Shown here piece by piece: positions 1-7,050 of a DNA stretch of 12,084 nt. Position numbers and translations under genes: made by a program. How positions within the stretch are numbered: position 1 is the stretch's first letter; every line of letters begins with the position of its first letter. The notes beneath the pieces were generated by a model. That model was not told where the DNA came from. It worked only from the letters and a program-made list of their open reading frames with translations, and ran no database searches. Origin of the DNA: Clostridiales bacterium (GTDB lineage Bacteria > Bacillota_A > Clostridia > Lachnospirales > Bianqueaceae); contig JAHZBS010000059.1 of NCBI GenBank assembly GCA_019423265.1, forward strand, positions 1-12,084, read 5' to 3'.

Positions 1-962
1 ATCCAGCGGCTGGCCTCCGTGATGGCCGGATTCTCCGCCACGCCGTCGTAGAATGCGACACCGCCAGCTTTCATATCCGGATGGATGTCAACCAACTTTC
101 CAAATTCATCCTTATTGATGCTCACGCCGCCCTTAATCTGAGCGCCGGCCTTAGTCCCGCAGACGGCAAAGCTTCCTTCCGGCACCGGCTCGATGGTGTT
201 GAGGCACCAGCTCGTCTTTAGGATGACCGTTGCGCCGTCCTCCATCACAATAAAACCAAATGCAGAATCTTCCACCGTATGTTGATTGACGTCCCAGCCG
301 CCCCAGGGGTTGGCACAGTCCGGATTCGGCAGTTTCTTATACTTAGTTCCCACCACCATTTTCGGCTTGTAATTGTTCATCATCCACAGTGTCAAATCAA
401 GGGAATGGGTCCCGATATCGATCAGAGGGCCTCCCCCTTGCTCCTCCTCATTGAGAAACACGCCCCAGTTAGGCGTACCGCGGCGGCGCACCGCGAAAGC
501 CTCGGCGAAATAAATATCCCCGATATCGCCGCGATCGATGACCTTTTTCAGATACGTGCTCTCCGGCTTATGGCGGTGCTGGTAGCCGATAGTTAGCTTC
601 TTGCCCGTCTCCTTGGCCGCCTCCACCATGCGCTTGGCATCGGCCGCCGTCTTAGCCATAGGCTTCTCACACATTACATGCTTGCCGGCGTGCAGCGCAT
701 CGATGCTAATCTGCGCGTGGGATTTGTTCGGCGTACAGACGTGGACCACATCAATGGTGGAATCCTGCAATAGCTCACGGTAATCCTCGTACACTTTAGC
801 ATCCGCCGTGCCATACTCTTTGGCGGCTTGCTCTGCTTTCTCCACAATAATATCGCAGAAGGCCACCATATCAACCCTGCCTATTGCCTTCAATGAAGGC
901 ATGTGTTTGCCATTGGCGATACCACCGCAGCCGATGATACCGACCCGCAATTTCTTATCCAT
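1..962 (-). CDS. Gfo/Idh/MocA family NAD(P)-dependent oxidoreductase (C-terminus outside window)
   Basis: This is a cytoplasmic NAD(P)-dependent dehydrogenase of the Gfo/Idh/MocA family, which oxidises or reduces hydroxyls of sugars, inositols and related cyclic polyols. 320 residues are visible of a usual 350-400; the frame runs open off the left edge. The N-terminal Rossmann fold has the nucleotide loop GCGGIA at residues 11-16, the hallmark EKP at 99-101 (the lysine is the family's catalytic or cofactor-contacting residue), and the GGGPLIDIGTHSLD stretch at 177-190 with the conserved His186 of the substrate pocket. The start at 962 was chosen because AAAGGAG lies about 11 bases upstream; an in-frame ATG at 971 sits only 2 bases from that site. 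It is divergent from the AraC gene at 1114, which may control it. Substrate unknown. Confidence 0.93.
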   Translation of the reverse strand, partial: MDKKLRVGIIGCGGIANGKHMPSLKAIGRVDMVAFCDIIVEKAEQAAKEYGTADAKVYEDYRELLQDSTIDVVHVCTPNKSHAQISIDALHAGKHVMCEKPMAKTAADAKRMVEAAKETGKKLTIGYQHRHKPESTYLKKVIDRGDIGDIYFAEAFAVRRRGTPNWGVFLNEEEQGGGPLIDIGTHSLDLTLWMMNNYKPKMVVGTKYKKLPNPDCANPWGGWDVNQHTVEDSAFGFIVMEDGATVILKTSWCLNTIEPVPEGSFAVCGTKAGAQIKGGVSINKDEFGKLVDIHPDMKAGGVAFYDGVAENPAITEASRW

Positions 963-993
963 TCTACCCATCGCTCCTTTTACAATAGTAAGT

Positions 994-1007
994 CTTCGCT
1001 GCCGAAG
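994..1007. repeat. Short inverted repeat in the divergent leader
   Basis: CTTCG-CTGC-CGAAG forms a 5-bp inverted repeat with a 4-base centre. It lies in the transcribed leader of the oxidoreductase gene, so it could be a small operator or an RNA hairpin. It is short enough to be chance. Confidence 0.25.
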
Positions 1008-1026
1008 GCAAGTTCTTTACAAAGAG

Positions 1027-1035
1027 AGTATAGCA
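1027..1035 (-). promoter_or_regulatory. Extended -10 promoter for the oxidoreductase gene
   Basis: Read on the minus strand this is TGCTATACT, an extended -10 element (TGn plus TATACT). No good -35 is present 17 bases upstream, which extended -10 promoters can tolerate. Transcription would start near 1020, leaving a leader of about 58 bases before the start at 962. Confidence 0.5.
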
Positions 1036-1050
1036 TATTGCAGGCATCCG

Positions 1051-1059
1051 TGATATAAT
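1051..1059 (+). promoter_or_regulatory. Extended -10 promoter for the first AraC gene
   Basis: TGATATAAT is a perfect extended -10 element; TATAAT lies at 1054-1059. No convincing -35 is visible. The predicted start near 1066 gives a leader of about 48 bases. It lies only 15 bases from the divergent minus-strand -10, so one bound regulator could affect both promoters. Confidence 0.6.
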
Positions 1060-1113
1060 GAAGCTACAGAAAAATAACAATTATTTGTCCTGTCGTGGGA
1101 GGAGGGTATCGCG

Positions 1114-2019
1114 ATGGAAACCGCCTATGAAGAGAAAAAAAAGCTTGTGGACGGCGTAAAATGCCTTTACGAATGCCATGATCAGTGCCAAGTGGGGATG
1201 GGGCCCATGTCAAGAGCACACTATCACGACTATATCGAAATTTTGTATGGCGATTGCGGCACTGTGCAGATTATTCTGGATGGCGAGAGCTATCGATTCT
1301 CCGAGGGCGACATGGTTTTGATCAATTCCCGGGAGATCCACTCCACAACCGCACTGTCCTCCGGCAAAAATAGCTACCTCGTCATTAAATTCGAGCCTGA
1401 CGTGCTGTACACCACGACGCAAACCATCTTTGAAGCGAAATATCTCCTGCCTTTCACCAATGGCCACTCTACCCATCAGAAAGTCTTTCGGCGCGACGAG
1501 ATCCAGCACACTTTCATCCCCCATGCACTCCGCGAAATCTTTCAGGAGTATTCTGACAAAAATTTTGGTTACGAGCTGGCCATCCGGTCCGCCATATGTA
1601 AAATCTTTCTTTGGATTTTGCGCAGCTGGAATCAGAAGGGCATGATGCCCACCCAGGACCGCGCTCTGGATGAGGAGGCTATGAACCGGCTCCGGACAGT
1701 CTTTACTTATGTGGAAACCCATTACCAGGAAGACATTACGGCCAAAGACATGGCTTCCCTCTGTGCCGTCAGCTATAGCTATTTCTCCCGCTTTTTTAAA
1801 AGGGCCATGCAGAAGACGTTCCGGGAGTATGTGAACGTCGTCCGCATATCTGAGGCCGAAAAACTGCTTCTTAATACAAACCTAAATATTACGGAGATTG
1901 CCCTGGAAGTGGGATTCTCTTCCTCCAGTTACTTCATAGAACAATTCAAACAGATCAAATCCATATCGCCAAAACGCTTCCGGCAAAGGCTGCTCTCCAC
2001 AACCTCCCAGGGCCCATAA
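1114..2019 (+). CDS. Cupin-AraC family transcriptional regulator
   Basis: This is a DNA-binding regulator of the AraC/XylS family, 301 residues, the usual length for the two-domain sugar-sensing type. The N-terminal part (about 25-110) is a cupin-like ligand-binding domain with the HYHDYIEILYG pattern at 36-46 and the FSEGDMVLIN turn at 62-71. The C-terminal part (about 193-295) is the AraC DNA-binding domain with two helix-turn-helix units, near 206-228 and 256-278; the second carries the typical IALEVGFSS-x-SYF signature. The start at 1114 follows GGAGGAGGG (1098-1106) at good spacing. It is divergent from the oxidoreductase and is followed 117 bases later by the EEP-family hydrolase, so either or both may be targets. 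The ligand is probably a sugar or sugar derivative, which is an inference from the family. Confidence 0.93.
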   Translation: METAYEEKKKLVDGVKCLYECHDQCQVGMGPMSRAHYHDYIEILYGDCGTVQIILDGESYRFSEGDMVLINSREIHSTTALSSGKNSYLVIKFEPDVLYTTTQTIFEAKYLLPFTNGHSTHQKVFRRDEIQHTFIPHALREIFQEYSDKNFGYELAIRSAICKIFLWILRSWNQKGMMPTQDRALDEEAMNRLRTVFTYVETHYQEDITAKDMASLCAVSYSYFSRFFKRAMQKTFREYVNVVRISEAEKLLLNTNLNITEIALEVGFSSSSYFIEQFKQIKSISPKRFRQRLLSTTSQGP

Positions 2020-2028
2020 AGCGGAGTA

Positions 2029-2056
2029 TTGACTTTCACCGCCGGTATGGTATAAT
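2029..2056 (+). promoter_or_regulatory. Promoter of the EEP-family hydrolase gene
   Basis: TTGACT (2029-2034), a 16-base spacer and TGG-TATAAT (2048-2056) make a near-consensus sigma-A promoter that also has the extended -10 TG. It starts 10 bases after the AraC stop, so the hydrolase can be transcribed on its own. No terminator is visible between the two genes, so readthrough from the AraC gene is also possible. Confidence 0.75.
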
Positions 2057-2082
2057 GTCCGCAAAGGGCAGAGCCAAACCAC

Positions 2083-2102
2083 GGTTGTTTCTGGTTGTTT
2101 CT
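2083..2102 (+). repeat. Tandem 10-base direct repeat in the hydrolase leader
   Basis: GGTTGTTTCT occurs twice in direct tandem (2083-2092 and 2093-2102), about 20-40 bases downstream of the predicted transcription start. It is flanked by the complementary pair GCCAAA (2073-2078) and TTTGGC (2107-2112), so the repeat sits in the loop of a possible 6-bp leader stem. It could be a pair of regulator half-sites; tandem half-sites are common for AraC proteins. The function is not shown. Confidence 0.5.
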
Positions 2103-2136
2103 GGGATTTGGCCACCCATAAAATGGAGGGTATTGT

Positions 2137-2916
2137 ATGAAAAATAAAATCAAAGTCGTGTCATTTAACATTCGGTCTGACGCTGCGCGGGACGGTCTAA
2201 ATGACTTTCACCACCGCAAGGCCTATATACTGGATAAGCTGGCCGCAGAGCGGCCTGATATCATCGGATTCCAGGAGATCACCGCCACTATGCAAGATTG
2301 GCTGGGCCGCTATCTCCCTGAGTACAATTTCGTTGGCTGCGGCCGCAGCGCTACCTATGACAATGAATACAACAGCGTCGCCTACCGCCGGGATACCCTG
2401 GAACTCCACGGGCTTGACGTCTTCTGGCTGTCCCCCACCCCCACCGTACCCGGCACCGTGTACGAGGAGCAGAGCGACTGCCCGCGCATCTGCGTGGCCA
2501 CCCTTCTGAAGCACCGGCAGAGTTCTCAGCCCTTTCGCTTCTATAATACCCACCTCGATCATATCGGGCAGATCGCCCAGACCAAGGGGTTAACCCAGAT
2601 TTTGAATCGGATTTCGCAGGATCAGGCTGTCCACCGCCTCCCTGTCATTCTCACCGGGGATTTCAATTTTACCCCAGATCAACCGCAGAGCCATGTGATT
2701 GAGCAGTACCCAGAGCTTGCTCTCCAGGATCTGGCGGCCGCCATTCCAACCACATGCCACGACTATGGCCGCCGCACCGACGCCTTTAAAATTGACTATA
2801 TCTACGTGGACGCAGAGACCGCCGGCACCGCGGAGCCAGCCGTCGCCTGGGATGAATGCCACGAAGGCGTCTATCTGACCGACCACTATCCCATCTGCGC
2901 GCAAGTCATGATCTAA
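2137..2916 (+). CDS. Endonuclease/exonuclease/phosphatase (EEP) family hydrolase
   Basis: This is a metal-dependent phosphoesterase of the EEP superfamily (DNase I / exonuclease III / inositol-phosphatase fold), 259 residues, a full single domain. The motifs occur in the expected order: SFNIR with Asn11 at 9-13, FQE with metal ligand Glu47 at 45-47, THLDH with catalytic His139 at 138-142, GDFN with Asp175 and Asn177 at 174-177, DYIYV at 220-224, and TDHYPI with the His250 dyad at 248-253. No signal peptide or membrane segment is seen, so it should act in the cytoplasm. Ribosome binding site GGAGGG (2125-2130) lies 6 bases before the ATG. The superfamily cleaves nucleic acids, phosphoinositides, sphingomyelin or other phosphodiesters. 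The small size and carbohydrate context do not identify the substrate. Confidence 0.92.
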   Translation: MKNKIKVVSFNIRSDAARDGLNDFHHRKAYILDKLAAERPDIIGFQEITATMQDWLGRYLPEYNFVGCGRSATYDNEYNSVAYRRDTLELHGLDVFWLSPTPTVPGTVYEEQSDCPRICVATLLKHRQSSQPFRFYNTHLDHIGQIAQTKGLTQILNRISQDQAVHRLPVILTGDFNFTPDQPQSHVIEQYPELALQDLAAAIPTTCHDYGRRTDAFKIDYIYVDAETAGTAEPAVAWDECHEGVYLTDHYPICAQVMI

Positions 2917-2919
2917 TCA

Positions 2920-2943
2920 GCCTTGCCTCCCACAGAGCAAGGC
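2920..2943 (+). terminator. Possible hairpin after the EEP-family gene
   Basis: GCCTTGC (2920-2926) pairs with GCAAGGC (2937-2943) around a 10-base loop, just after the stop codon. There is no T-tract after it, so it may be a 3'-end stabilising hairpin or a weak terminator rather than a classical one. Confidence 0.4.
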
Positions 2944-3094
2944 GCTGGTCCGGGATTTGAATGGTTATCGTGATCGTCTAAATGAGTTTTGTCATGCGAC
3001 CTCCATTCCCTGCTGGATGGGCTCCTATACGTCGCCATCATGTTGACGGTGGAATATCCCAAGATAAAAATCAAGAGGCGGAATAGCGAAATCC

Positions 3095-3130
3095 GAGCCG
3101 GTGAATCTCAGCAGAGAAATTCACCGGCTC
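3095..3130. terminator. 12-bp hairpin between convergent genes, probable bidirectional terminator
   Basis: GAGCCGGTGAAT (3095-3106) pairs perfectly with ATTCACCGGCTC (3119-3130). An inner CTC/GAG pair (3107-3109 with 3114-3116) extends the stem. Its position between two convergent transcription units suggests it ends both, but neither side has a clean run of T, only T-rich sequence, so efficiency is uncertain. Confidence 0.6.
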
Positions 3131-3198
3131 AGATTCTACTCTATATCCGGAAACGCATAATGCCTGTTGCCCCCTTCGCCGGGAATGCCGCGGCTATT

Positions 3199-4089
3199 TT
3201 AGGAGCGGTAGAAGGCGGCGGACTGGATCATATCCAGGACAGCCTCTGGCTCTAGCTTTGAGCCTTTGATGGAGTATTCCACCACCATATCCCCGCAGAG
3301 TAGAGAAAATCTCATACTTTCATATTGCGCTCGATCCTCTCCCCCCTCCGGCACCGTCAGAGTCCGAAGCCGCAGCACCTCCTCCGAGATCTCCTGCGCC
3401 TGGAAGATGGGATCGCACATCGTCTCATAGAGCTCATCCGGGATCGAATCCGCAAGGGGAATGGAGTACTCACAGATGTTATATCGCTCCGTGGACGCTG
3501 CCGGCGTCATCCTTGAAGCATACGCCTCTTCATAGGGCCGTATGACTATGCGGATGTAATCGTAGCCGCCATCGGTGTAGCTGAGAATGAATGCCTCTGA
3601 ACCGTGGTCCTTGCTGACGGAGGCGGATTCAAATACATAGCCTTGCAAAAAGCTTACCGGGATGTAGCTGGCATATAAAGCTTCCCCATAAAGCTCGCTC
3701 TGCGCGATCTCCCGCGGCTCCTCCCTGACTTTGTCCGCATCGCTTTGGATTGGCAGAGCATCCTGCGAGTCCCCTGATTTGACAGTTTCCGCAGGTTCAT
3801 CCAAAGATTCTGACGGTGAGACTTCCTCCGGTGTGCTGATTTGCGCCGCGATTTCGCCGGGCGTCTGTTGGGGGCTTTGAGGGCTCACCGAACCCCTGTC
3901 TTTTAACACAATGGCTGTCCCCGAGAAGGCTACGATTAGACAGGCCGCTATGGCGGCGTAGCCAATTCGCCAGCTATGGCGGCTCCTCCTCTGAGCCCCT
4001 CGCATTTTTTTCTTTGTCTCAAAGAGAAGCGCCTCGTCCGGCACCACAGACGAAAACTCTTCTTGATATGCAGATTTAAATGATTTCAT
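3199..4089 (-). CDS. Single-span membrane protein, probable anti-sigma factor
   Basis: 296 residues with the layout of an anti-sigma factor: a cytoplasmic N-terminal part of about 42 residues rich in Lys and Arg, one membrane helix at about 43-62 (IGYAAIAACLIVAFSGTAIV), a Pro/Ser/Glu-rich low-complexity linker to about 130, and a folded outer domain at about 133-296. No HxxxCxxC zinc motif is present, so it is not a ZAS-type anti-sigma. The gene lies 14 bases downstream of the sigma-factor gene on the same strand, the usual order for such pairs. The start at 4089 is preferred to an in-frame GTG at 4098 because AGGAGG lies 10 bases before the ATG but touches the GTG. I do not recognise the outer domain; it may sense an envelope signal. 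The anti-sigma role rests on position and topology. Confidence 0.78.
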   Translation of the reverse strand: MKSFKSAYQEEFSSVVPDEALLFETKKKMRGAQRRSRHSWRIGYAAIAACLIVAFSGTAIVLKDRGSVSPQSPQQTPGEIAAQISTPEEVSPSESLDEPAETVKSGDSQDALPIQSDADKVREEPREIAQSELYGEALYASYIPVSFLQGYVFESASVSKDHGSEAFILSYTDGGYDYIRIVIRPYEEAYASRMTPAASTERYNICEYSIPLADSIPDELYETMCDPIFQAQEISEEVLRLRTLTVPEGGEDRAQYESMRFSLLCGDMVVEYSIKGSKLEPEAVLDMIQSAAFYRS

Positions 4090-4103
4090 GGTCTTCACTC
4101 CTC

Positions 4104-4592
4104 CTATTCAAAATCATACGGTATCTTGCGGCGCAGCATGTTCCTCGCTCTTGTAAGCCGCATCCGAACTGTGGATTCCTTCACATGCAGATACTGGCTA
4201 ATCTGCGCTGTGGAAAGATCCTCATAATAGAAAAGATGAATCACAACGCGATAGTGCGGCGGGAGGCACTCCAGAAATGGAGACAGATCCACCGCGTCCT
4301 CCTGCGGTTCAGCCGGCAGCTCCAGCTCCAGCGGCTGGGTCTTTTTCTTGAAGGAGGAATTTAACGCCGACAGAGAACAATTGACCGTCACCCGGATAAA
4401 CCAGGCCTTCTCATGCTCTGAGCTCTGGAACGTTGGCTGTTTCTCAATATACCGCATAAAAACTTCCTGAAAAATATCCTCCGCATCCTGAGGATGCCGC
4501 GTCTTGGCATATGCTAGCTTATATACCAGATCCGCGTATCGCTGTATTATCGTCTCGATTGGGTCGTCGGCGCCAAACGACGGGTTGTTCAT
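4104..4592 (-). CDS. ECF-type RNA polymerase sigma factor (sigma-70 family)
   Basis: A 162-residue sigma factor with only regions 2 and 4, as in group 4 (ECF) sigmas. Region 2 lies at about 15-75 and contains DLVYKLAYAKT and the QDAEDIFQEVFMRY core-binding helix (35-48). Region 4 lies at about 107-157, with the LPPHYRVVIHLFYYEDLST turn and the recognition helix area around VKESTVRMRLTRARNML (137-153). It directs RNA polymerase to a small regulon, usually for envelope or antibiotic stress. The start at 4592 was chosen because AAGGAGG lies 7 bases before it. An in-frame GTG at 4610 would place that binding site inside the coding sequence. It is cotranscribed with the membrane protein downstream. 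Targets are unknown. Confidence 0.94.
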   Translation of the reverse strand: MNNPSFGADDPIETIIQRYADLVYKLAYAKTRHPQDAEDIFQEVFMRYIEKQPTFQSSEHEKAWFIRVTVNCSLSALNSSFKKKTQPLELELPAEPQEDAVDLSPFLECLPPHYRVVIHLFYYEDLSTAQISQYLHVKESTVRMRLTRARNMLRRKIPYDFE

Positions 4593-4645
4593 CGCAAAAC
4601 CTCCTTCCACTTATATAAACCGTTGGCGTCGGATATTTGCCACCG

Positions 4646-4663
4646 TTTTTTTAATTTTTTTTT
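4646..4663 (-). promoter_or_regulatory. A-tract upstream of the sigma operon, possible UP-like element
   Basis: On the minus strand the sequence is a run of nine A, two T, seven A, about 55-70 bases before the sigma start codon. Such tracts can raise promoter activity by contacting RNA polymerase alpha subunits, or bend DNA. A TATATAA stretch lies at 4611-4618 but has no good -35, so the promoter could instead be an ECF-type site recognised by this sigma itself. I could not fix it. Confidence 0.35.
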
Positions 4664-4704
4664 GACGGAAGGACACACATTTGTACAGAAGCGGAAGTAC
4701 ACAG

Positions 4705-4763
4705 AAAAAAAATGGTGGCTGTGGCTTCAACGATTGGAAAATCGTGAAGCCACAGCCACCATT
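4705..4763 (-). terminator. Strong intrinsic terminator of the AraC-GNAT-phosphorylase operon
   Basis: A 19-bp perfect stem pairs 4711-4729 with 4745-4763. After a single bulged base (4730) a further 5 bp (4731-4735 with 4740-4744) close on a 4-base loop. On the minus strand the stem runs straight into a tract of eight T (4705-4712). It lies 20 bases after the phosphorylase stop. The stem is far longer than most intrinsic terminators need. Confidence 0.9.
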
Positions 4764-4782
4764 GGGATTGGAGTGTCACAAC

Positions 4783-7050
4783 CTATCGCAGCGCCACGTC
4801 GACTTGATACTCCCGTCCCTTTTCGTAGGGAAGGATATCCGAATTGTGGGCCGTCCCATCGACTTTAATCTCCGCAACAGTTTTCCTCTCCGCGCTGCCT
4901 TCCTGGCGGTACGTGATGTGATAGACCGCCTCACGGAAGACCCGGTCAACACGGCAGACCGTCCAAGAGGGAGGCAGGCAGGGATCTAATCGCAGCCCCG
5001 CTAGCTCTGGCTGTAATCCCAGAATAAACTGTAGAACGGACTTGAGCAGCCAAGAGCCGCTGGCCGTCCTCCAGCTCTGCCCCGCCGTTTTATAGCGGTA
5101 CCCTGTAATCTGCGGGAAATACGAATTGCACATGACATAGGGCTCACACAGCTTATCAAAGGGCAGGATCTTGTTCAGATCCGCCTCCACCTTTTCATTC
5201 CGCTTCAACATACACTCCACCGCAAGCTTCCAGGCCATAGGATGCAGGTATACGCCGCCATTCTCATGGACGCCCGGCGGTTTTTGTGTCATATCCCCGA
5301 TATTGGAATAGTAGGTGGAATAGGGAGGATAGGAGACGAGGGAACCTAGTTCCGTGTCAAGATAGCGGTCCACAGCATCCATGGCCTTCCGCTCCTTTCC
5401 GTCCACAGCGATTCCCGACAGGACCGACCATAATTGCGGGATTAGGTAAATTCTCCCCTCCTGGCAGGACGAGGATCCCAGTTTCTCATCCTCATCGGTA
5501 TACGCACACAGATAATACTCCCCATCCCATCCAAATTCGTCCACAATCCGCCGCATCTCTTCGCCGCGGGCTCGCGCCGCCTGTTCGTCCGCCTTCAGCC
5601 CTTTCCAAGCCGCAATCTCCCCAAATTGAGAATTGGCCCGATACCAGGCAATGGAAAGCCACACGCTGACGCCTCTGCCTTTGAGACCGGCAGCGTTGAG
5701 GCCATCGTTCCAGTCACCGCCCCAGACTTTGACCAGGCCGTGCAACCCCCGGAAATTCCACAAAAACTCTACAGATCGTTTGATATGTTCATACACTGTG
5801 GCAACTGTCCCGTCATTGAACGCCACCTCCTCGTCCAGCAGGCGGAGGTCCCCCATTTCCTTCACCAGGGTATACACGGTGAACGTTAGCCACACCGTGT
5901 TATCGGCAAAGTTATTGTCACGGATCTCACCGTCCAGGAAGGTTCTCGGGGCATACCCATTGCTGTACTGATAGGAGAGCACCCGTTTGATCCGCTCCCA
6001 GGCCAGACGGGGATTGACAGCCCCAAAGCACTCGCAATCGCTGGTCAGGTCCCGATACCCGTTGTGGCGAACCCGCGCCCAGCGGCTTCCCATATTCGCC
6101 TGATGCTTCAGCCCATAATTCAGGAGCTGGTCCAGATTCTCATTGGGCGTGTGAATTTGAACATTTTTGATCTGGTCCAAACGAGTCTGCATCAGGCTTT
6201 CCAGGGCTGCTTCCACGCCGATCTCCTGGAATATACGCTGGCGGGCCCTCTGGATGCCACAGACATCATATTCGACGCCCGCCATAAAATGAAGGCGCAG
6301 CGTCTGTCCCGGCTCGACAGTCACCTGTTTCTCCAGGGCAAGGCATAACTTTTCCGCAATACAGTCGCTGTCGGTGCATCCTCCGCCTAGCACAGCCTTG
6401 GGCGCGATCTCAGCTCCATAGGTTCCAATAAATGCATTCCTCTGCGCGTCATATCCGGTTGGCTCCTGGTCACAAGTCAGATAGCCCAGCACCTGCCGCC
6501 GCTCCCCCGTCCCAAAGGGCGAATAGCACTTGCCGTACACCGCCGCCGCTTCCTTTTCATACCCGCCGCTGCACACATTGTATGCCTGCGGAACATAGGC
6601 GCCATCCAGATCCGTGGCCAGATACTGAATGAGCTTTAAGGTGGAAGCCGTGTCCCGCTGGTTTGTCACCGCGAGGGAATACACCTCACAGCGCCCTGTC
6701 TCCGGCACAAAAATTGTATACTCTGTGGCGATCCCTTTATACGTCTGCCGGATGGTGGAGTATCCCTGCCCATGAACACAGGCGTATCCCGTATATGGCC
6801 TTTCAATGGGCATTCCGTTTGCAGTCCACCACTCTCCATCCTGGACGTCGATGACGTAAAGGTTTCGATTTTTTACCAACTTGATCCGCCGACCCATAGC
6901 ATCCTGGGCCAATCCCTCCCCAAATCCCACCTGGGAAGTGAAGGTTACATACTCATCATTCCAGAGATAATTATACCAGTGCCTCGGAATATCCCTCTCT
7001 GTGATAACAAACTCCCGTCCATCGTTTTGAAAATATCCATACTGCTTCAT
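4783..7050 (-). CDS. GH94-type glycoside phosphorylase (cellobiose/chitobiose phosphorylase-like)
   Basis: 755 residues, the length of the short GH94 enzymes (cellobiose, cellobionic-acid or diacetylchitobiose phosphorylases, about 750-820). These enzymes split a beta-linked disaccharide or short oligosaccharide with phosphate into a sugar-1-phosphate and a shorter sugar in the cytoplasm. Residues about 1-270 form the N-terminal beta-sandwich and about 300-690 the alpha/alpha barrel. The barrel has GGDWNDGL at 444-451 with the likely general acid Asp449, PQLWSVLSGIA at 538-548, ENGGVYLHPMAW at 596-607 with probable phosphate-binding His603, and WRTASGSW at 660-667. No signal peptide is seen. 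The ATG overlaps the GNAT stop as ATGA, indicating translational coupling. The sequence resembles proteins often labelled GH36-type domain proteins. I cannot tell the acceptor or linkage from sequence alone. Confidence 0.88.
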   Translation of the reverse strand: MKQYGYFQNDGREFVITERDIPRHWYNYLWNDEYVTFTSQVGFGEGLAQDAMGRRIKLVKNRNLYVIDVQDGEWWTANGMPIERPYTGYACVHGQGYSTIRQTYKGIATEYTIFVPETGRCEVYSLAVTNQRDTASTLKLIQYLATDLDGAYVPQAYNVCSGGYEKEAAAVYGKCYSPFGTGERRQVLGYLTCDQEPTGYDAQRNAFIGTYGAEIAPKAVLGGGCTDSDCIAEKLCLALEKQVTVEPGQTLRLHFMAGVEYDVCGIQRARQRIFQEIGVEAALESLMQTRLDQIKNVQIHTPNENLDQLLNYGLKHQANMGSRWARVRHNGYRDLTSDCECFGAVNPRLAWERIKRVLSYQYSNGYAPRTFLDGEIRDNNFADNTVWLTFTVYTLVKEMGDLRLLDEEVAFNDGTVATVYEHIKRSVEFLWNFRGLHGLVKVWGGDWNDGLNAAGLKGRGVSVWLSIAWYRANSQFGEIAAWKGLKADEQAARARGEEMRRIVDEFGWDGEYYLCAYTDEDEKLGSSSCQEGRIYLIPQLWSVLSGIAVDGKERKAMDAVDRYLDTELGSLVSYPPYSTYYSNIGDMTQKPPGVHENGGVYLHPMAWKLAVECMLKRNEKVEADLNKILPFDKLCEPYVMCNSYFPQITGYRYKTAGQSWRTASGSWLLKSVLQFILGLQPELAGLRLDPCLPPSWTVCRVDRVFREAVYHITYRQEGSAERKTVAEIKVDGTAHNSDILPYEKGREYQVDVALR

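Larger units (their letters stand above)
2917..3198. other. Convergent intergenic region, no gene recognised
   Basis: These 282 bases lie between the 3' ends of the hydrolase (plus) and the membrane protein (minus). They hold two hairpins, annotated separately. A short open frame from 2989 has no ribosome binding site and no family resemblance. I see no tRNA, promoter pair or gene remnant that I can support. Confidence 0.6.

Noticed and set aside
2945..2968. Sequence resembling the T-arm of a tRNA on the minus strand (TTCAAAT loop followed by CCCGG)
   Set aside because: The flanking bases do not pair into a T-stem, and no anticodon or acceptor arms can be built around it.
2989..3255. Open frame of 88 codons in the convergent gap
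   Set aside because: It has no ribosome binding site, runs through the 12-bp hairpin and into the opposite gene, and shows no family-like pattern.
4682..4701. TGTAC/GTACA inverted repeat upstream of the sigma operon
   Set aside because: Only 5 bp with a 10-base centre, and no relation to a promoter; too short to call an operator.
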